A DNA stretch of 64,000 nt from contig OY757010.1 of NCBI GenBank assembly GCA_963580285.1, positions 70,089,659 through 70,153,658 of the forward strand, given 5' to 3'. Each line of letters begins with the position of its first letter. The first letter of the stretch is position 1. Both the position numbers and the translations under genes were made by a program. Below, piece by piece: positions 9,796-20,850 of this stretch. Under the pieces are notes generated by a model. It was not told the DNA's origin, did no database searches, and saw only the letters and a program-made list of their open reading frames with translations. The stretch is from Lucinisca nassula (lineage: Eukaryota; Mollusca; Bivalvia; Lucinida; Lucinidae).

Positions 9796-10370
9796 ATGGA
9801 TATAACTATATGCTCATATAATGTAAGAAGTCTTGGCAACAAAATTAAACGGGAAAAAATATTGGCTTTGCTTAAAGGCATTTATTCTTGATTATTGAGG
9901 ACTATCATTTCATTACATAATATTATGTAGCCCTCAGTGCTCACTGGAGAGAAGTCCTCTGTCTTCAACAGGTAAGGGGCCGCCTTGGGGAAAATCAATA
10001 AATTACTTACTGTTGACTGGTGTACATTATTGATTTTCCCCTTAAGTGTCTCAGTCAGGGGATTCAACAAGAGCTACTAATCACCCTATTAAGGGCCGCC
10101 TTTGATCTGCTATAGTCAGTATATCACAGGGGGCAATAAAACAATTATGGACACACGGTGTGTTTTACTGTTGCAGAATAAATGCCTTTAAAAGCAATAA
10201 TTATGACATATGTCTATTGCAAGAAACGCATCCGGGAATAGACAGTCACAATTTGTGGCAACAAGAATGGGGTAGCGATGCGGTTTTCTCCGGACAAAGC
10301 ACAGCTTGTGAAGGGATAGGATTTCTGTTGAAGCGAAACATATCATATAGAATTCTAAAACATACAACTG
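9796..10370 (+). pseudogene. LINE apurinic/apyrimidinic-type endonuclease domain, interrupted
   Basis: Start of a LINE ORF2-type endonuclease, which would nick genomic target DNA. Met at 9796 is followed by an ICSYNVRSLGNK segment (the catalytic N-terminal SYNVRS style). After an inserted MITE the same frame continues with YDICLLQETHPG (the catalytic QET motif) and a WGSDAVFSGQS-like stretch. Resembles L1/Tx1-group endonucleases. It is cut short near 10370, where the tandem array begins; no RT follows. Removing the MITE with one TTAA copy leaves the frame open. Confidence 0.75.
9872..10191. mobile_element. TTAA-flanked MITE (piggyBac-type target) in LINE endonuclease
   Basis: Element 9876-10187 has perfect 13-bp inverted ends, AGGCATTTATTCT and AGAATAAATGCCT. 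It is flanked by TTAA at 9872-9875 and 10188-10191. The interior has a second inverted pair (GGGGAAAATCAATAA near 9996 and TTATTGATTTTCCCC near 10027) and no ORF. TTAA duplication is characteristic of piggyBac elements, although the tips here do not begin with the usual CCC. Confidence 0.8.
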
Positions 10371-12523
10371 TAGGCTTTTCATTAGGAAATATGTTAATCA
10401 ATGCATTTTTATTAAAAAAGTACTGTGACCTGTGATATGCGAATAGGTAAAAGAAAGGTCTATGAATGCTTAGGGTCAAGGTCATTCGGTGACCTTGGCC
10501 CAAGTTCACTTGTATTGAAGGTACATTGACATATTAGAATACATTTTCTTTAACACCACTGGGTCAATTTCATTTAAATTTTACATGCAGCCAAAGGACA
10601 CTAAGGAAACAAAATAGTATTCTGATAATACAGGTCACATGACAAAGATGGCCACCATACCCTAATATGGTAAAAACCTTTAAAAATCTAATTCTCCAGA
10701 ACCACTGGGCCGATTGTCTTGCAACTTGATATGCAGCATCGGATGACTGAGTACTAGCAAGTTTGCAAAAATGATGACCGCAGGTTGACCTTGACCATTT
10801 TACGCCAAGGTCAAATTTGGCTCCATAGGCTTTTCAGTGGGAAATAGGTAAATCAATGCATTTTCGTTAAATATTATGGTCTATGATATGACAATAAGTA
10901 AAGACGTGAATGTCTATGAGTTGATGAGTCAGTTGGTGACCTTTGCCCAAGGTCACTTGTATTGCAGATTCAATGACATGATAGAATACATTTTCTCTAA
11001 AACCACTGGACCAATTTCATTTAAATTTCATCTGCTACCCAAGGACACTGAGGAAACAAAAAATTATTCGGATGGTCCATGTCACATAGCCAAGATGGCC
11101 GCCATACACAAATATCGTAAAAATCTTAAAAAAGCTTCTTGTGCAAAACCACTGGGCCGATTGTCTTGATGGTATGTAACATCGGGTGACAGAGTTCCAG
11201 TAAAGTTGCCAAAATGATGACCGCAGATTGACCTTGACCTATTTTACGCCAACGTCAAATTAGGCTTTTCAATTAGAAATAAGTAAATCAATGCATTTTT
11301 CGTTAAATATTGTGGTCTGTGGTCTGAAAAATAGGTAAAACATGAATGTCTATGAATGCTCAAGGTCAAGGTCAATTAGTGACCTTGGCCCAAGGTCACT
11401 TGTATTACAGACCAATTGACATATTAGAATACATTTTCCGTAAAACCACTGAGCCAATTTCATTTAAAACTTTACATACAGCCTAAGGACAAAAAGGGAA
11501 CAGATATTATTCAAATGTTCCAGGTCGCATGACCAAGGTGGCCGCCATGCCCGAATATGGTAAAATAACCTTTAAAACTCTTCTGATCCATAACCATTGG
11601 GTCAACTGTCTGAAAACTTGTTACATAGCATTGTGTGACTGAGTGCTACCAAATTTGCAAAAATGATGACCCTAGTTTGGGTTTGACCTATTTTACGGCA
11701 ATGTCAAATTTGGTTCCTTAGGTTTTTCAATGGGAAATAGGTATATAAATGCATTTTTTCGAAACAAAATTTGGTTTGTGATATGAGGATAGGAAAGCGA
11801 CAGGGCTTGTGAAGTCATTTATCTCAGTGTCGGTAAAAATCACACAAAATTGGAACCAATGTCTCCAAAATGACATGTACATTGTTGACGGGGATGTGAA
11901 ACAATCAAACAATGAAAATAGGCAAAAGATCAATGTCTATGAATTCTTAGGGTCAAGGTCATTCGTTGACCTTGGCACAAGGTCACATGTATTGCAGGTC
12001 CATTGCCACATTAGAATACATTTTCTCTTAAACCACTAAGCCAATTTTATTTAAATTTTATATTCAGCCGTAGGACACTTAGGGAACAAAAATTTATTCG
12101 GATGGTCCAGGTCACATGATCAAAATGGCCACTATGCTTAATAATTGTAAAAACCATAAAAAATCTTCTTCTCCGAAACCACTCGGCCGATCGTCTTGAA
12201 ACTTAATATGTCGCATTGGGTGACTGAGCACTATCGAACCCGTAAAATGATGACCGTAGGTTGACCATGACCTATTTTACGCCAAGGTAAAATTTGGCTC
12301 CATAGGCTTTTTCAATGGGAAATAGGTAAATCAATGCATGTTTCGTTAAATATTATGGTCTATGATATGAGAATAGGTAAGAAATGAATATCTATGAATG
12401 CTTAAGGCAAGGTCATTCGGTGACCTTGGCCCAAGATCACTTGTATTGCAGGTCCATTGGCATATTAGAATACATTTTCTCTAAAACCACTGGGCCAATT
12501 TCATTTAAATTTAACATGCAGCC

Positions 12524-12751
12524 CATTACGATAACACACCAGTGCAACAGTGCATTTTTCATACCTCCAAAGTGGCTACTTTTCTGATGAAAATCCGTGA
12601 CATTTTTGTTATTTATGCTGCAAACATAGGTTACCACCTATGTCTTGGAGCATAAATAAGAACAATAACGTATACCCCCTTAAACCCCAGTTTTCTCTAT
12701 ATAAAGTGGGGTTTAGGGGGGTCTTCATCTCACAGACTTGTTCACGTGATG
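12524..12751. mobile_element. CATYACG-family MITE inside the 450-bp array
   Basis: Begins CATTACGATAACACACCAG and ends TTCACGTGATG. It splits a repeat unit between ...ATGCAGC and TAAGG..., as shown by uninterrupted units that read CAGCCTAAGGAC. Internal palindrome arms are largely degraded (GGTTACCACC). Confidence 0.75.
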
Positions 12752-13048
12752 CTAAGGGCAGTAAGGGAACAAGCATTTATTCAAATGTTCTAGGTCGCAT
12801 GACCAAGATGGCTGCCATACCGAAATATGTGGGCAAATTGTCCTGAAACTTGGTATGTAGCATTGGGAGACTGAGTACTTCCAATTTTGAAAAAATGATG
12901 ACCCTAGATTGATCTTGACCTATATTACGTCAAGGTCAAATTGGCTCCTTAGGCTTTTCAATGGGAAATAGGCAAATCAATGCACTTTTCGAAAAATATT
13001 GTGGCCTATGATGTGCGAATAGCAATGTCCCAAGTTCATTTGTATTGC

Positions 13049-13620
13049 AATTTTGCGAATTTCGAATAGGCAGTCGATACAAAGACTGATATAAATCAAA
13101 ATGGGGTCCAAATAATTAAAAACCTGTCTAGAATATTAGTCTAAACCAATAATTCATTTCTGATTTCTCAGAATATTCACGCTGATCTCATAGGACAAAA
13201 AGTAAAATATAAACTACACTATGGTTGATGTACGGGGAGACGTTTTACGGCCGCCACACGGCACAACACCAGCTGCAGTGAAGGCAAATAAAAATCAAAA
13301 ATGAGTTCCTTTAAGAACAATGAAAACATTCATAAGAAAGAAAATAGGTCATACTACGTAGTTTCGGCTAATAAAGCCTCATCAGTGACCCTGTAATGAT
13401 CCGGCGAGGAAAGCCAGAGGAAACATACTGCAATTTTGCGAATTTCGAATAGCCAGTCGATACTAAGACTGATATAAATCAAAATGGGGTCCAAATAATT
13501 AAAAACCTGTCTAGAATAATAGTCTAAACCAATAATTCATTTCTGATTTCTCAGAATATTCACGCTGATCTCAAAGGACCAAAAGTAAAATATCAACTGC
13601 ACTATGGTTGATGTACGGGG
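13049..13620 (-). mobile_element. Free-standing hammerhead repeat, ~1.5-mer of 383 bp (retrozyme-like)
   Basis: The GGTTGATGTACGGGG landmark ends at 13237 and again at 13620, giving a 383-bp unit repeated about one and a half times head to tail. One hammerhead lies in the complete unit. The same sequence serves as the LTR-like repeat of the Penelope-like family, but here there is no RT ORF. It sits cleanly inside a unit of the surrounding array (TATTGC before, AGTCCATTG after, where intact units read TATTGCAGGTCCATTG). Short tandem hammerhead repeats without coding capacity match the layout of metazoan retrozymes. Confidence 0.75.
13346..13391 (-). ncRNA. Hammerhead ribozyme (type I), apparently intact
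   Basis: Read leftwards: helix I GGGTCA pairs with TGACCT (five Watson-Crick pairs plus one G-U), core CTGATGA, helix II GGCT/AGCC with TTATT loop, GAAA, minimal helix III with ACGU loop, and GUA before the cleavage point at 13352/13351. All invariant core bases are conserved, identical to the 7519 copy apart from the wobble. Confidence 0.9.
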
Positions 13621-14307
13621 AGTCCATTGACATATTAGAATACATTTTCTCTAACACCCCTGGGCCAATTTCACTTAATTTTTACGTTCAGCTTTAGGAC
13701 CATAAGGAAATTAAAATTTATTCAAAAGTTCCAGGTCACTTGACCAAGATGGCTGCCATGCCAGAACATGGTAAACACCTTTAAAAAATCTTCTCCAGAA
13801 CCACTCGGCCGATTGTCTTGAAACCTATTATGTAGCATTGGGTGCGTGAGTACTTGCAAGTGTGCCACAATGATGACACTAGGTTGACCGTGACCTATTT
13901 TACGTCAAACTCAAATAGGTTCATTTTGCTTTCAAATGGTGAAAAGGTGTAACAATGCATTTTTCGAAAGATATTGTGTTCTGTGTCATTTGAATCGATA
14001 CTAGATGAATGCTCAAGGTCAAGGTCATTAGATGACATTGGCACAAGGTCACATGGATTGCAGGTCCATTGATATTTCAAAATATATTTTCTCTGGAAAC
14101 ACTGGGCCAAAATCAATGGTAAATAGGTAAATCAATGCATTTTTTGAAAAATATTGTGGTCTATGATATGAGAATAGGTAAGAAACGAATGTAAATGAAC
14201 GCTTAACCCTTCTCTTGCTGAATATTCGGTTTACCCACACCCATTTCTGACTTTGATCCAACCAGAGTACTTAATGCAATTTATTCCTAAAAAATCGTAA
14301 ATTGAAT

Positions 14308-14366
14308 GTCAAATAGTGCAAATCCTGATCAGATGGCTTCTTCAGATCTGGACCTACACTGTTTGC
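14308..14366. mobile_element. Miniature hairpin repeat (GATCAGACGC family)
   Basis: GTCAAATAGTGCAAATCCTG at one end and CCTACACTGTTTGC at the other; inner arms GATCAGATGG and CTTCAGATC are diverged. Confidence 0.6.
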
Positions 14367-14543
14367 AAAGATTTGGGTTGTCGTGAACAGCAAGAGAATG
14401 GTTAAGATCAAAATCATTCTGTAACCTTGGCTGAATGTCGCTTGTATTGCATGTGCATTGACATATTAGAATACATTTTACTCTAAAACCACTAGACCAG
14501 TTTCATTCAGCCTAATGGCGCCTGTTTGGGAAGATCACTAAAG

Positions 14544-14545
<2 letters not shown>

Positions 14546-14588
<43 letters not shown>
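14546..14588. repeat. (TAA)n microsatellite
   Basis: Uninterrupted AATAATAAT run of about 14 units. Confidence 0.95.
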
Positions 14589-15320
14589 GCATAGTATAGC
14601 CAAAGACCACCATTCTGACCATCCTTGGTCTTGAGCAATCAGCCCTAAATGGATTTGAAAAAAGTTTATTTTGCCTTTTTCCCCTTTGCCATATGGAATA
14701 TCTTGAACTTTTTACAGATATATAAAACACGAAAGGAAGCATAGTATGGCCAAGAACAGTCGCTGCCAATTTTGGTTATTGCACCATCTGCCCTTGATAT
14801 TTACCAGCGCCCAAGATATAATAGTCACTTAGATGGGGAAAAAGGGACCAAATAATACATCTGGCTCAAAGGAAAGATCAGGACCTGATGGTCCTCTTGT
14901 TTAATATTTTGGATGGGGCATAATGTTCCTGGAACCTAAATCAAATGGAAAAAATGCGCCGCGGCTTTCGTACAGTTGACCCCTAGTCAGCATAAAATGC
15001 ATTGAATGATCGCGATTAAAGTGTAAATTTAAGATTAACAGTTTCATTTTCCACATTTAGTGTTGTAATAGAAACAGCGGTCGTCGCCTGTATCTTCATG
15101 TCGCGTGCTTTTTTCACTGACCTACTTGCTTCATCACACCATGGACTTTCAGTTCTTTAGTGCATCTTATACAGGTTCATTTTTCCGTCGTTAGATGTTG
15201 GACACGTCCGTCCCGGGAAGTCCAGTTGTCATTAAACCCGTCTGACAATATGCAAAAGGGTGAATATGGGCTGATAACCTGGTATTGCCAATAAGGTACT
15301 CGGATGCGGGGATGGCAACA
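14589..15320. other. No recognisable gene
   Basis: Contains CATAGTATAGCCAAAGACCA near 14592 and CATAGTATGGCCAAGAACAG near 14740, a likely direct duplication. Otherwise unassigned. Confidence 0.45.
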
Positions 15321-15478
15321 AAGTAGAAGTAAAACAAAGACCAGGAATTGATACAATTAACTTACTCCGTCCATAAAAGACACCAAAGGGAAAGAAATAC
15401 AAACATTAAGCGACCAGACCATAATGGAAACCTAAACAAAGGAAGGCCATATGGACAGTTACTTTCCCACAAAATGTC
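15321..15478 (-). repeat. Penelope-like 3'-tail fragment
   Basis: Reverse copy of the last ~160 bases of the Penelope-like 3' tail (compare 7285-7443 forward), joined directly to a LINE fragment at 15479. Confidence 0.85.
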
Positions 15479-15595
15479 ATGTTTGATCTCGTACATCATA
15501 AAAAGGTGACTGTCAATATTGCGTTGTTCAAGGGGTTGCCAGTTTAGGTCCTTCAACATAGCACTGACGTTGGAAGAGTAACAGTATCCAAGTAC
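15479..15595 (-). pseudogene. LINE RT C-terminal scrap
   Basis: Read leftwards it encodes LKDLNWQPLEQRNIDSHL and MMYEIKHD, the 'LNWxPLxxRRxxxRLxMMYK' region near the C-terminus of CR1/Jockey-type RT proteins. Truncated on both sides. The 17.1k fragment may be from the same family. Confidence 0.65.
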
Positions 15596-17049
15596 TGAAA
15601 GTACTGATGAAAGTTGATTTATGAAGAATAATTATCATGATAACAATGTCAGTAGTAGATCAAACAGTTATCTGAATATTTTCGTTGACAAGGTCCCAGA
15701 GGGTTAAAAAAACAGACGAAGTAATATAAAATGATTCATTGATTTTTTCTTTAGTATAACGACAGGTCAGCCCTTGTGGGTCGTTTTTGTCGTCTGCCAG
15801 AGAAAGGCAGGACAGAGATATAAGAGAAAGTATAGCATAGGAGATGAAAGTGAGGAACAGAGGAGAAAGAGGAAAATGAATGGTAGTGTAGAAGAAATAA
15901 CATCATTCTACTTCTGCCGTTACCTGCTACAAGGATAGCAGGCCTTGCCCAACTGTATGTCAATATCAGCTGGACGCCGGAGTAACACAAGGTACACATC
16001 ACGTTTGCTTTATCCAGGAAGAAAAAAGGAAGACAGAAAGAAAAATAAACGTGCCTGCTAATTTCTCCATGGTAAAACCATAAATTTCCAAATTAGCTCA
16101 GTACATTCTGTGCTTCTCCCATCTGCTAATAGTCTTACAGAGAGTTCTCCTAGCGGGCAAATGACGCTTTAGCAACGTCTCATCAACGTCGCATTGATAC
16201 GAGCGTCGGGACATAAAAAGGAAAAAAAAAACTAAAAAAAAAAAGATCATTTTTAAACCATTTGATTTAGACATTATAACCGTGATCGGACGCCGCATTA
16301 AGCGAACTTCTACTGACTTGTGCAAATGTTTCAAATACTGGGGCATTTGGAAACAGTTAGACATGTCAGAGGCCACAAAATGTAGCGTCTGATCGGTGTC
16401 TTCACTTTTTTGCTAAGAGTACGGAACTTGATTTAAAACTCACGGATTTCAACACATGTTTTGTAATTAGAGCTCTCGAAAGCAGGTGAATAACTGTGTC
16501 CGATGTGGGCCAGTAAGGAATTGTTTAGGTAGTTGGTCACTAATAATCAAATAGAAGCGAACTAACCCTTTTAATCCTGTAGAAATTTGCAGACGACGAT
16601 GTAGAAATACACTGTATATATGCAAACCTTGTAGATCCAGATAAGACGGCACGTAGCGAGCAGTCTCGCCAGAATTTCCATGTACATTTTTGCCATCATG
16701 CCAATGAACTAATCTATAAGAACATATTTAAAGCGAGAAGAGTCCTGTTCAGAAACTCAAGGATGAAAGAGTAAAATCTCAAACCAGTTATATAAATATC
16801 ATCAGAAAGCGCGTAGGAAAATAGTCCTGAGTATTCTTTACTTTTCAGAGCTCGTCTTTATGTGTCAAATTATTTGGAAAAGATAATTATCATGTTAAGT
16901 ATTTAGTACTTTTCCGAAGCTCCATCCTCATCCTATTACTGTCATGTTTGGTTTTTATGACTATTTTTATTTATTAAGTGTATGTTCGAAGAAGCGGAAG
17001 TGCTGTAGTTGGGTCCAGTACCGGATATAGAATTGCGTTGACATAAAAA
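15596..17049. other. No recognisable gene; decayed hairpin repeats
   Basis: AT-rich. CGTGATCGGACGCCGC near 16280 and GCGTCTGATCGGTG near 16385 look like separated arms of the hairpin-repeat family, about 100 bases apart. Another decayed piece lies near 16622-16680. Confidence 0.45.
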
Positions 17050-17275
17050 CTTGATACAAGTATCAACATTCAATAATCACGTGTGCCCACCTGGCAGCCA
17101 TTCTTTGGACTGCTTCCACTTTAAATATATCAGTGGCAGATGGTGTGTGGTGCATATTGTGGACGCATACTCTAGCTGCGGCCTAACTAAAGTCTTATAT
17201 GCTACTGATTGCAGGTCCTTATTGTGGAGCCGAATGTTTCTTTTCAGGAAACCAAGGCTCTGATTTGCCATTTTT
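17050..17275 (-). pseudogene. LINE RT C-terminal fragment (CR1/Jockey type)
   Basis: Read leftwards: NQSLGFLKRNIR and SVAYKTLVRPQLEYAS, the conserved block after the RT domain in CR1/Jockey LINEs, followed by a decayed WKQSKEWLPGG segment. About 65 residues with an open frame. No upstream RT motifs within several hundred bases. Confidence 0.8.
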
Positions 17276-18352
17276 GGTCCATTGATTTACGAATTCCCCC
17301 AAAGTTATAAAGGGCAGAACTGTTTTAATGCTGTTGTACACGTGACCACTTTTGGAAACCAAGATTACTGTTATTAATAGTATTGTACTATTTTTATCGA
17401 GATTAGATCAGTGTTTATCAATAGCGCTGTACGAAATCCAAAAATGCGCTATATATAGATTCTGGACGGGAGGCATGACTGCTCAGGGTCTACAATGTTT
17501 GACTAAAGTACTGTTACTTAAAGTAAACAACGGTATAAGTCTCAATTCAAGTCAGTGCTTTCAATTTAACCCTTAAAGAGCAGACTGCTGTAAGACTTAC
17601 AGCTAGAAATTGGTGAGTGGCAGACAAGAACTAACGGGTTTTCTGAATTTCGTCTAGGTCATGTCTAGGTCATGTACATGTATATTCGAATTACAGTACA
17701 CAACTACTTGCAGTCTCAATGTCACTGGAGGGTTTATCCCTTACAACCCTGGAGCTCGGTACAGATACTTTTGCAAACAGTGTAGATGCTGATGTGATGG
17801 ATGTTCCGAATATATATTGCTTGCCATTCGGCTGGACGGCATATTTAGCAGATTGGACGAGCACAACTTTAGTGATGGAAGAACGTACTCGAAAAAGTCA
17901 ACGGTGAGATGGTTTAGGAGCAAATAAATCAAAGCACTGACAGCAATCATTGGCCTACTGTCTCTGAGTGCAGGCTTGGAAAATGGTAATGAACGGAGAC
18001 TTGGACTTCTTTGTTTTACCATTATCTGCTTGTTCCTAATGCAAACAGTGTACACCGCGTTCTGCGTCATCTTATCTTGCCAAACTCAACAAATGATTCC
18101 AGTCCAGATTTTACAGATAGCACTCTTACATTTTTGCAACATTCTGACCTCATAGTGGTACAAATAACCCGGCTATGTTTGGGTCGATTGCTTGTCAATC
18201 GACCAACGTACTTAGAAGAAAAGCACTTCAGTGCTAAAGTCCACGTGACCGTCACATTTCTTGTCGGAATAACTTTTTAATATAAAATAGCCGCAGTGAT
18301 GTCAGAGAGTTAAGACTAAAGAGGGTTATCTTGGAATGATAGAGTAGGTTTG
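17276..18352. other. No recognisable gene
   Basis: Short overlapping ORFs on both strands with no recognisable family or splice context. CAAACAGTGTAGATGCTGATG near 17774 and CAAACAGTGTACACCGCG near 18042 are likely hairpin-repeat remnants. Confidence 0.45.
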
Positions 18353-18415
18353 GCAAACAGTGTAGACCCTGAACAGACGCTGATAAACGCGTCTGATCAA
18401 GATCTTCATCTTTGC
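18353..18415. mobile_element. Miniature hairpin repeat (GATCAGACGC family)
   Basis: GCAAACAGTGTAGACCCTGA, then CAGACGCTGATAAACGCGTCTG, then GATCAAGATC and a TTTGC end. The inner arm CAGACGC/GCGTCTG is perfect. Confidence 0.7.
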
Positions 18416-18765
18416 TTAAAGGCTGGAATTTTAGAGTTAAGCGAAACAGCTTAAATCTCAGGTCAGGACTAGTTCCGCAAACTACACTTTATGCTTTGAT
18501 TTGTTATCTTATCTGTATGGGAACTCTAATTTAGGTCATCAGAAATTGTGACCCCAAGTTATTTGGCTGCTGTAACACTCTCCATCTGAATATTATGCAA
18601 GATGTACTTTCCGTTAGATGCTTCTTTATTTTCATAGTGCTCTGATTATTTAACAATATCATTATCTTTAATTTGCACGCGGTTTATAAGTGTTAATTAG
18701 TGATAGTCCCGTTGAAAACATCAATATAGTAATGCATTATAGTTAAATCAATCGGCCCAAAACGA

Positions 18766-18982
18766 CATCACAAAAAAGAACTCCTATATTATTTTGACCC
18801 CATTGAACCCCACATTTATAGAGTAAAACTAGGGTTTACAGGAGGCCGAGGCGGTTCTAACGCGTGCCCACATTCTATATTTTGAGCAGAAATAAGAAAA
18901 ATATTACAATTCTTCCTCTTAAATTTACGTTTTTCCGGCGGTAAAGTTTACAATGATTTTGTCTAGGCGTCTTTTCGTAATG
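18766..18982. mobile_element. CATYACG-family MITE ending 22 bp before a candidate exon
   Basis: Starts CATCACAAAAAAGAACTCC and ends TTTTCGTAATG. The left arm of the central palindrome is missing; the right arm (GAGGCGGTTCTAACGCGTGC) survives. Its right end lies 22 bases upstream of the exon at 19005, so the T-rich MITE sequence would form much of the region upstream of the acceptor. Confidence 0.75.
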
Positions 18983-19004
18983 GTTTATATGGGGTATTTT
19001 GCAG

Positions 19005-19152
19005 GTGGAGTACTGTCGAGGGTACTTCATACTAAGTGCGCAAGAGAAACCGGACTCTGGAGTCTATGAGTTCAACTCAAATGGCAGATTGTACATCTTG
19101 AGGACGTTTAATCCAGATGTTGGCTATCTTGAATGGGTTCGGAATATTCCGG
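19005..19152 (+). CDS. Host exon A: choice-of-anchor I / mesenchyme-specific glycoprotein-like
   Basis: A 148-base open segment bounded by TATTTTGCAG and GTAAGT. It starts in phase 0 and ends in phase 1. The peptide includes YCRGYFILSAQ, PDSGVYEF, RLYILRTF and VGYLEWVRNI. This resembles the stretch of choice-of-anchor I domain proteins (secreted or surface beta-propeller-like, including mollusc mesenchyme-specific cell surface glycoprotein) where a CGxYxxxSxQ...GxxxVY segment precedes the VGxxPD motif. Exon B at 47359 starts in the matching phase with that VG motif. Upstream exons are not found in the window. Family call is inference from residue pattern; exon status is supported by splice signals and an open frame. 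Confidence 0.6.
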
Positions 19153-19249
19153 GTAAGTGTATACTCCGCCTTTATAGACACATATTAGGATAGCATAGCC
19201 ATTAATATAGACAGCTGTTTGGAGGCAAACAAAGATGACGTAATTGATG

Positions 19250-19830
19250 ACCTATTTTCTTGGGCGGCCATATTTTAAGATTGATGATTTGAACTCGGAG
19301 TAAAGGTTGAATTCAATGGTCACAAAAGAAATACTTCTTAATCCGCTTAAAGGGATTAAATGTTGCTTAAGTTTTGCGACTTTATAGGAATGTTAGCAAA
19401 ATGTAAAATATAGAAAAAATACTTTAAAAACAAACCTTGTATAACCCTACGTCCTTGCGCCAATAAGAAATTAATTAGCCGTTTAAATTTAAAAGGAGTG
19501 TAAATATTGTTCAACTTGAGGTGCATTGATGTACATAATAGCTTTTTAATAATGATAGTGGATTAAACTTCACTGAAAAGTATGAAGCTTTTAGCTACCT
19601 TTAGTTATAAAATATATATATGGAATTCTAATAAGAAAGTGTCCTTGACAATGAAACAATTGACATTAAGTTAATCAAATTTTACATTCTAACTGCCAGA
19701 TACGACTGAAATCGGGCACTTTATTTTCCGCCCTGTAAGTAAAGCCATTGAGGGCCTGATGACTGCAGAAAACATGTTTTGACAAGCAAGCAATGACTTG
19801 TTTGGACAGGTTTGCCACAGTAAATTACGG
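19250..19830 (+). repeat. Dispersed repeat; inverted partner at 31137-31810
   Basis: Shared landmarks: TGGTCACAAAAGAAATACTT, GCGACTTTATAGGAATGTTA, TTATAAAATATATATA and CAAGCAATGACTTGTTTGGA. The partner is in the opposite orientation about 11.3 kb away and visibly diverged. Non-coding. Confidence 0.75.
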
Positions 19831-20044
19831 TTGGATTATCAAAACGCTGCTATTTGATTGGCTGATAAAATCTTTGAAAATTCAGTTCCTTCCCATAGGG
19901 TTTGTCTTTCGCTCTTCGAACTTCAAAAGGATACAAACCTTTAAACTCTCTACGCACACGGTAGAAAACACTTAGATGTTTACAATGAATACGCTCCAGG
20001 ATTTTTAACGTGGATACAATGTATAAATGTGTTGAATAATAGAG

Positions 20045-20295
20045 TGGAGTCAATGGTCAGGAATCAATGCAAATAACCAACAGCTCCCATCAGTGGCACC
20101 AAAGGGAAAGAAAGGCAAACATGAAACAACAGACCCTGATGGAAACACCAATAACAAAGCCAAAAGGACAGTTACTTTCCCACAAAATGGCCAAAAGGCT
20201 ATCCAAAAGAAAATAATATAAGCGACACAAACACCAAAAGAGAAACCATAACAAATATAAACCGCGACAGAAGCATGCCTCCAAGAACCAGATAC
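20045..20295 (-). repeat. Penelope-like 3'-tail fragment
   Basis: Reverse copy of the family tail, including ACAGTTACTTTCCCACAAAA and ACCAAAGGGAAAGAAA. Confidence 0.85.
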
Positions 20296-20567
20296 TGTGA
20301 AACAGAGTGGGAAAAGAATTAAAATTTAAAAAAATGTTTTAATTTTGATATTGGAGTTTTAGGATATGCAACAAGATAAAAGTGATATTACAAGGAGTAG
20401 GAAGATATGTTTTGTGATAATCACTTATCATATTGCTTAATGGATCACTCGAAAATAATGTTTGGACACGATTTAAAGTTAAACGGCCATTCAGAGAGAC
20501 ACTAAAAATAACATCCAATCAGAATTGCCTTATCGCTATCATTCGTTTTGAGTCATATATGTTTTGA

Positions 20568-20850
20568 CACTCGGACAGAAAGCGAGAATGTGGTACCCAC
20601 GAAAAAGGGACTTTGTTTGAGATCTTTGAAACAAACACGCTTAAAAAACTGATGGCAGAGATAGAAAACACTTTACCGGAACTGGACGCAGTGGTACCCT
20701 GTTTTGTGCAGAGTGATCATATGAACCAACTGGGAGCGTTACAGTGTTCTGAATGTTTCCCCAACGAGTTTTACAATTGGTGATAAAATATTCCTCACAG
20801 ATACATACATGAATGCCCTATATGTCATAGAAAGAATGGATTGTATATAT
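20568..20850 (+). pseudogene. Unknown Cys-rich ORF beside BIR gene, probably Polinton-associated
   Basis: Open from 20568 to a TGA at 20783 (possible Met at 20652); a frame change then continues to about 20850. It contains TLFEIFETNTLKKLMAEIEN, a CSEC pair, FPNEFYNW and, in the shifted frame, HECPICHRKNG, giving a CxxC...CxxC zinc-ribbon or RING-like pattern. Same strand as, and ~250 bases before, the BIR ORF. I do not recognise the family; it could be a decayed Polinton gene or an exon pair of an IAP-like gene. Confidence 0.4.

Larger units (their letters stand above)
10371..14510. repeat. ~450-bp tandem array (AGGTCA-rich)
   Basis: Landmark TAGGCTTTTCA-type starts fall near 10371, 10826, 11261, 11719, 12303 and 12950, giving periods of about 435-458 except where insertions lengthen a unit; decayed units continue to about 14480. 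Each unit carries CAAGGTCATTCGGTGACCTT-like inverted half-sites, a CATTAGAATACATTTTCTCT block and AAGATGGCCGCCAT. Inserted elements: MITE 12524-12751, hammerhead repeat 13049-13620 and hairpin 14308-14366. No coding. Arrays like this are often the middle of Helitron-type elements in bivalves, but I see no termini here. Confidence 0.85.
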
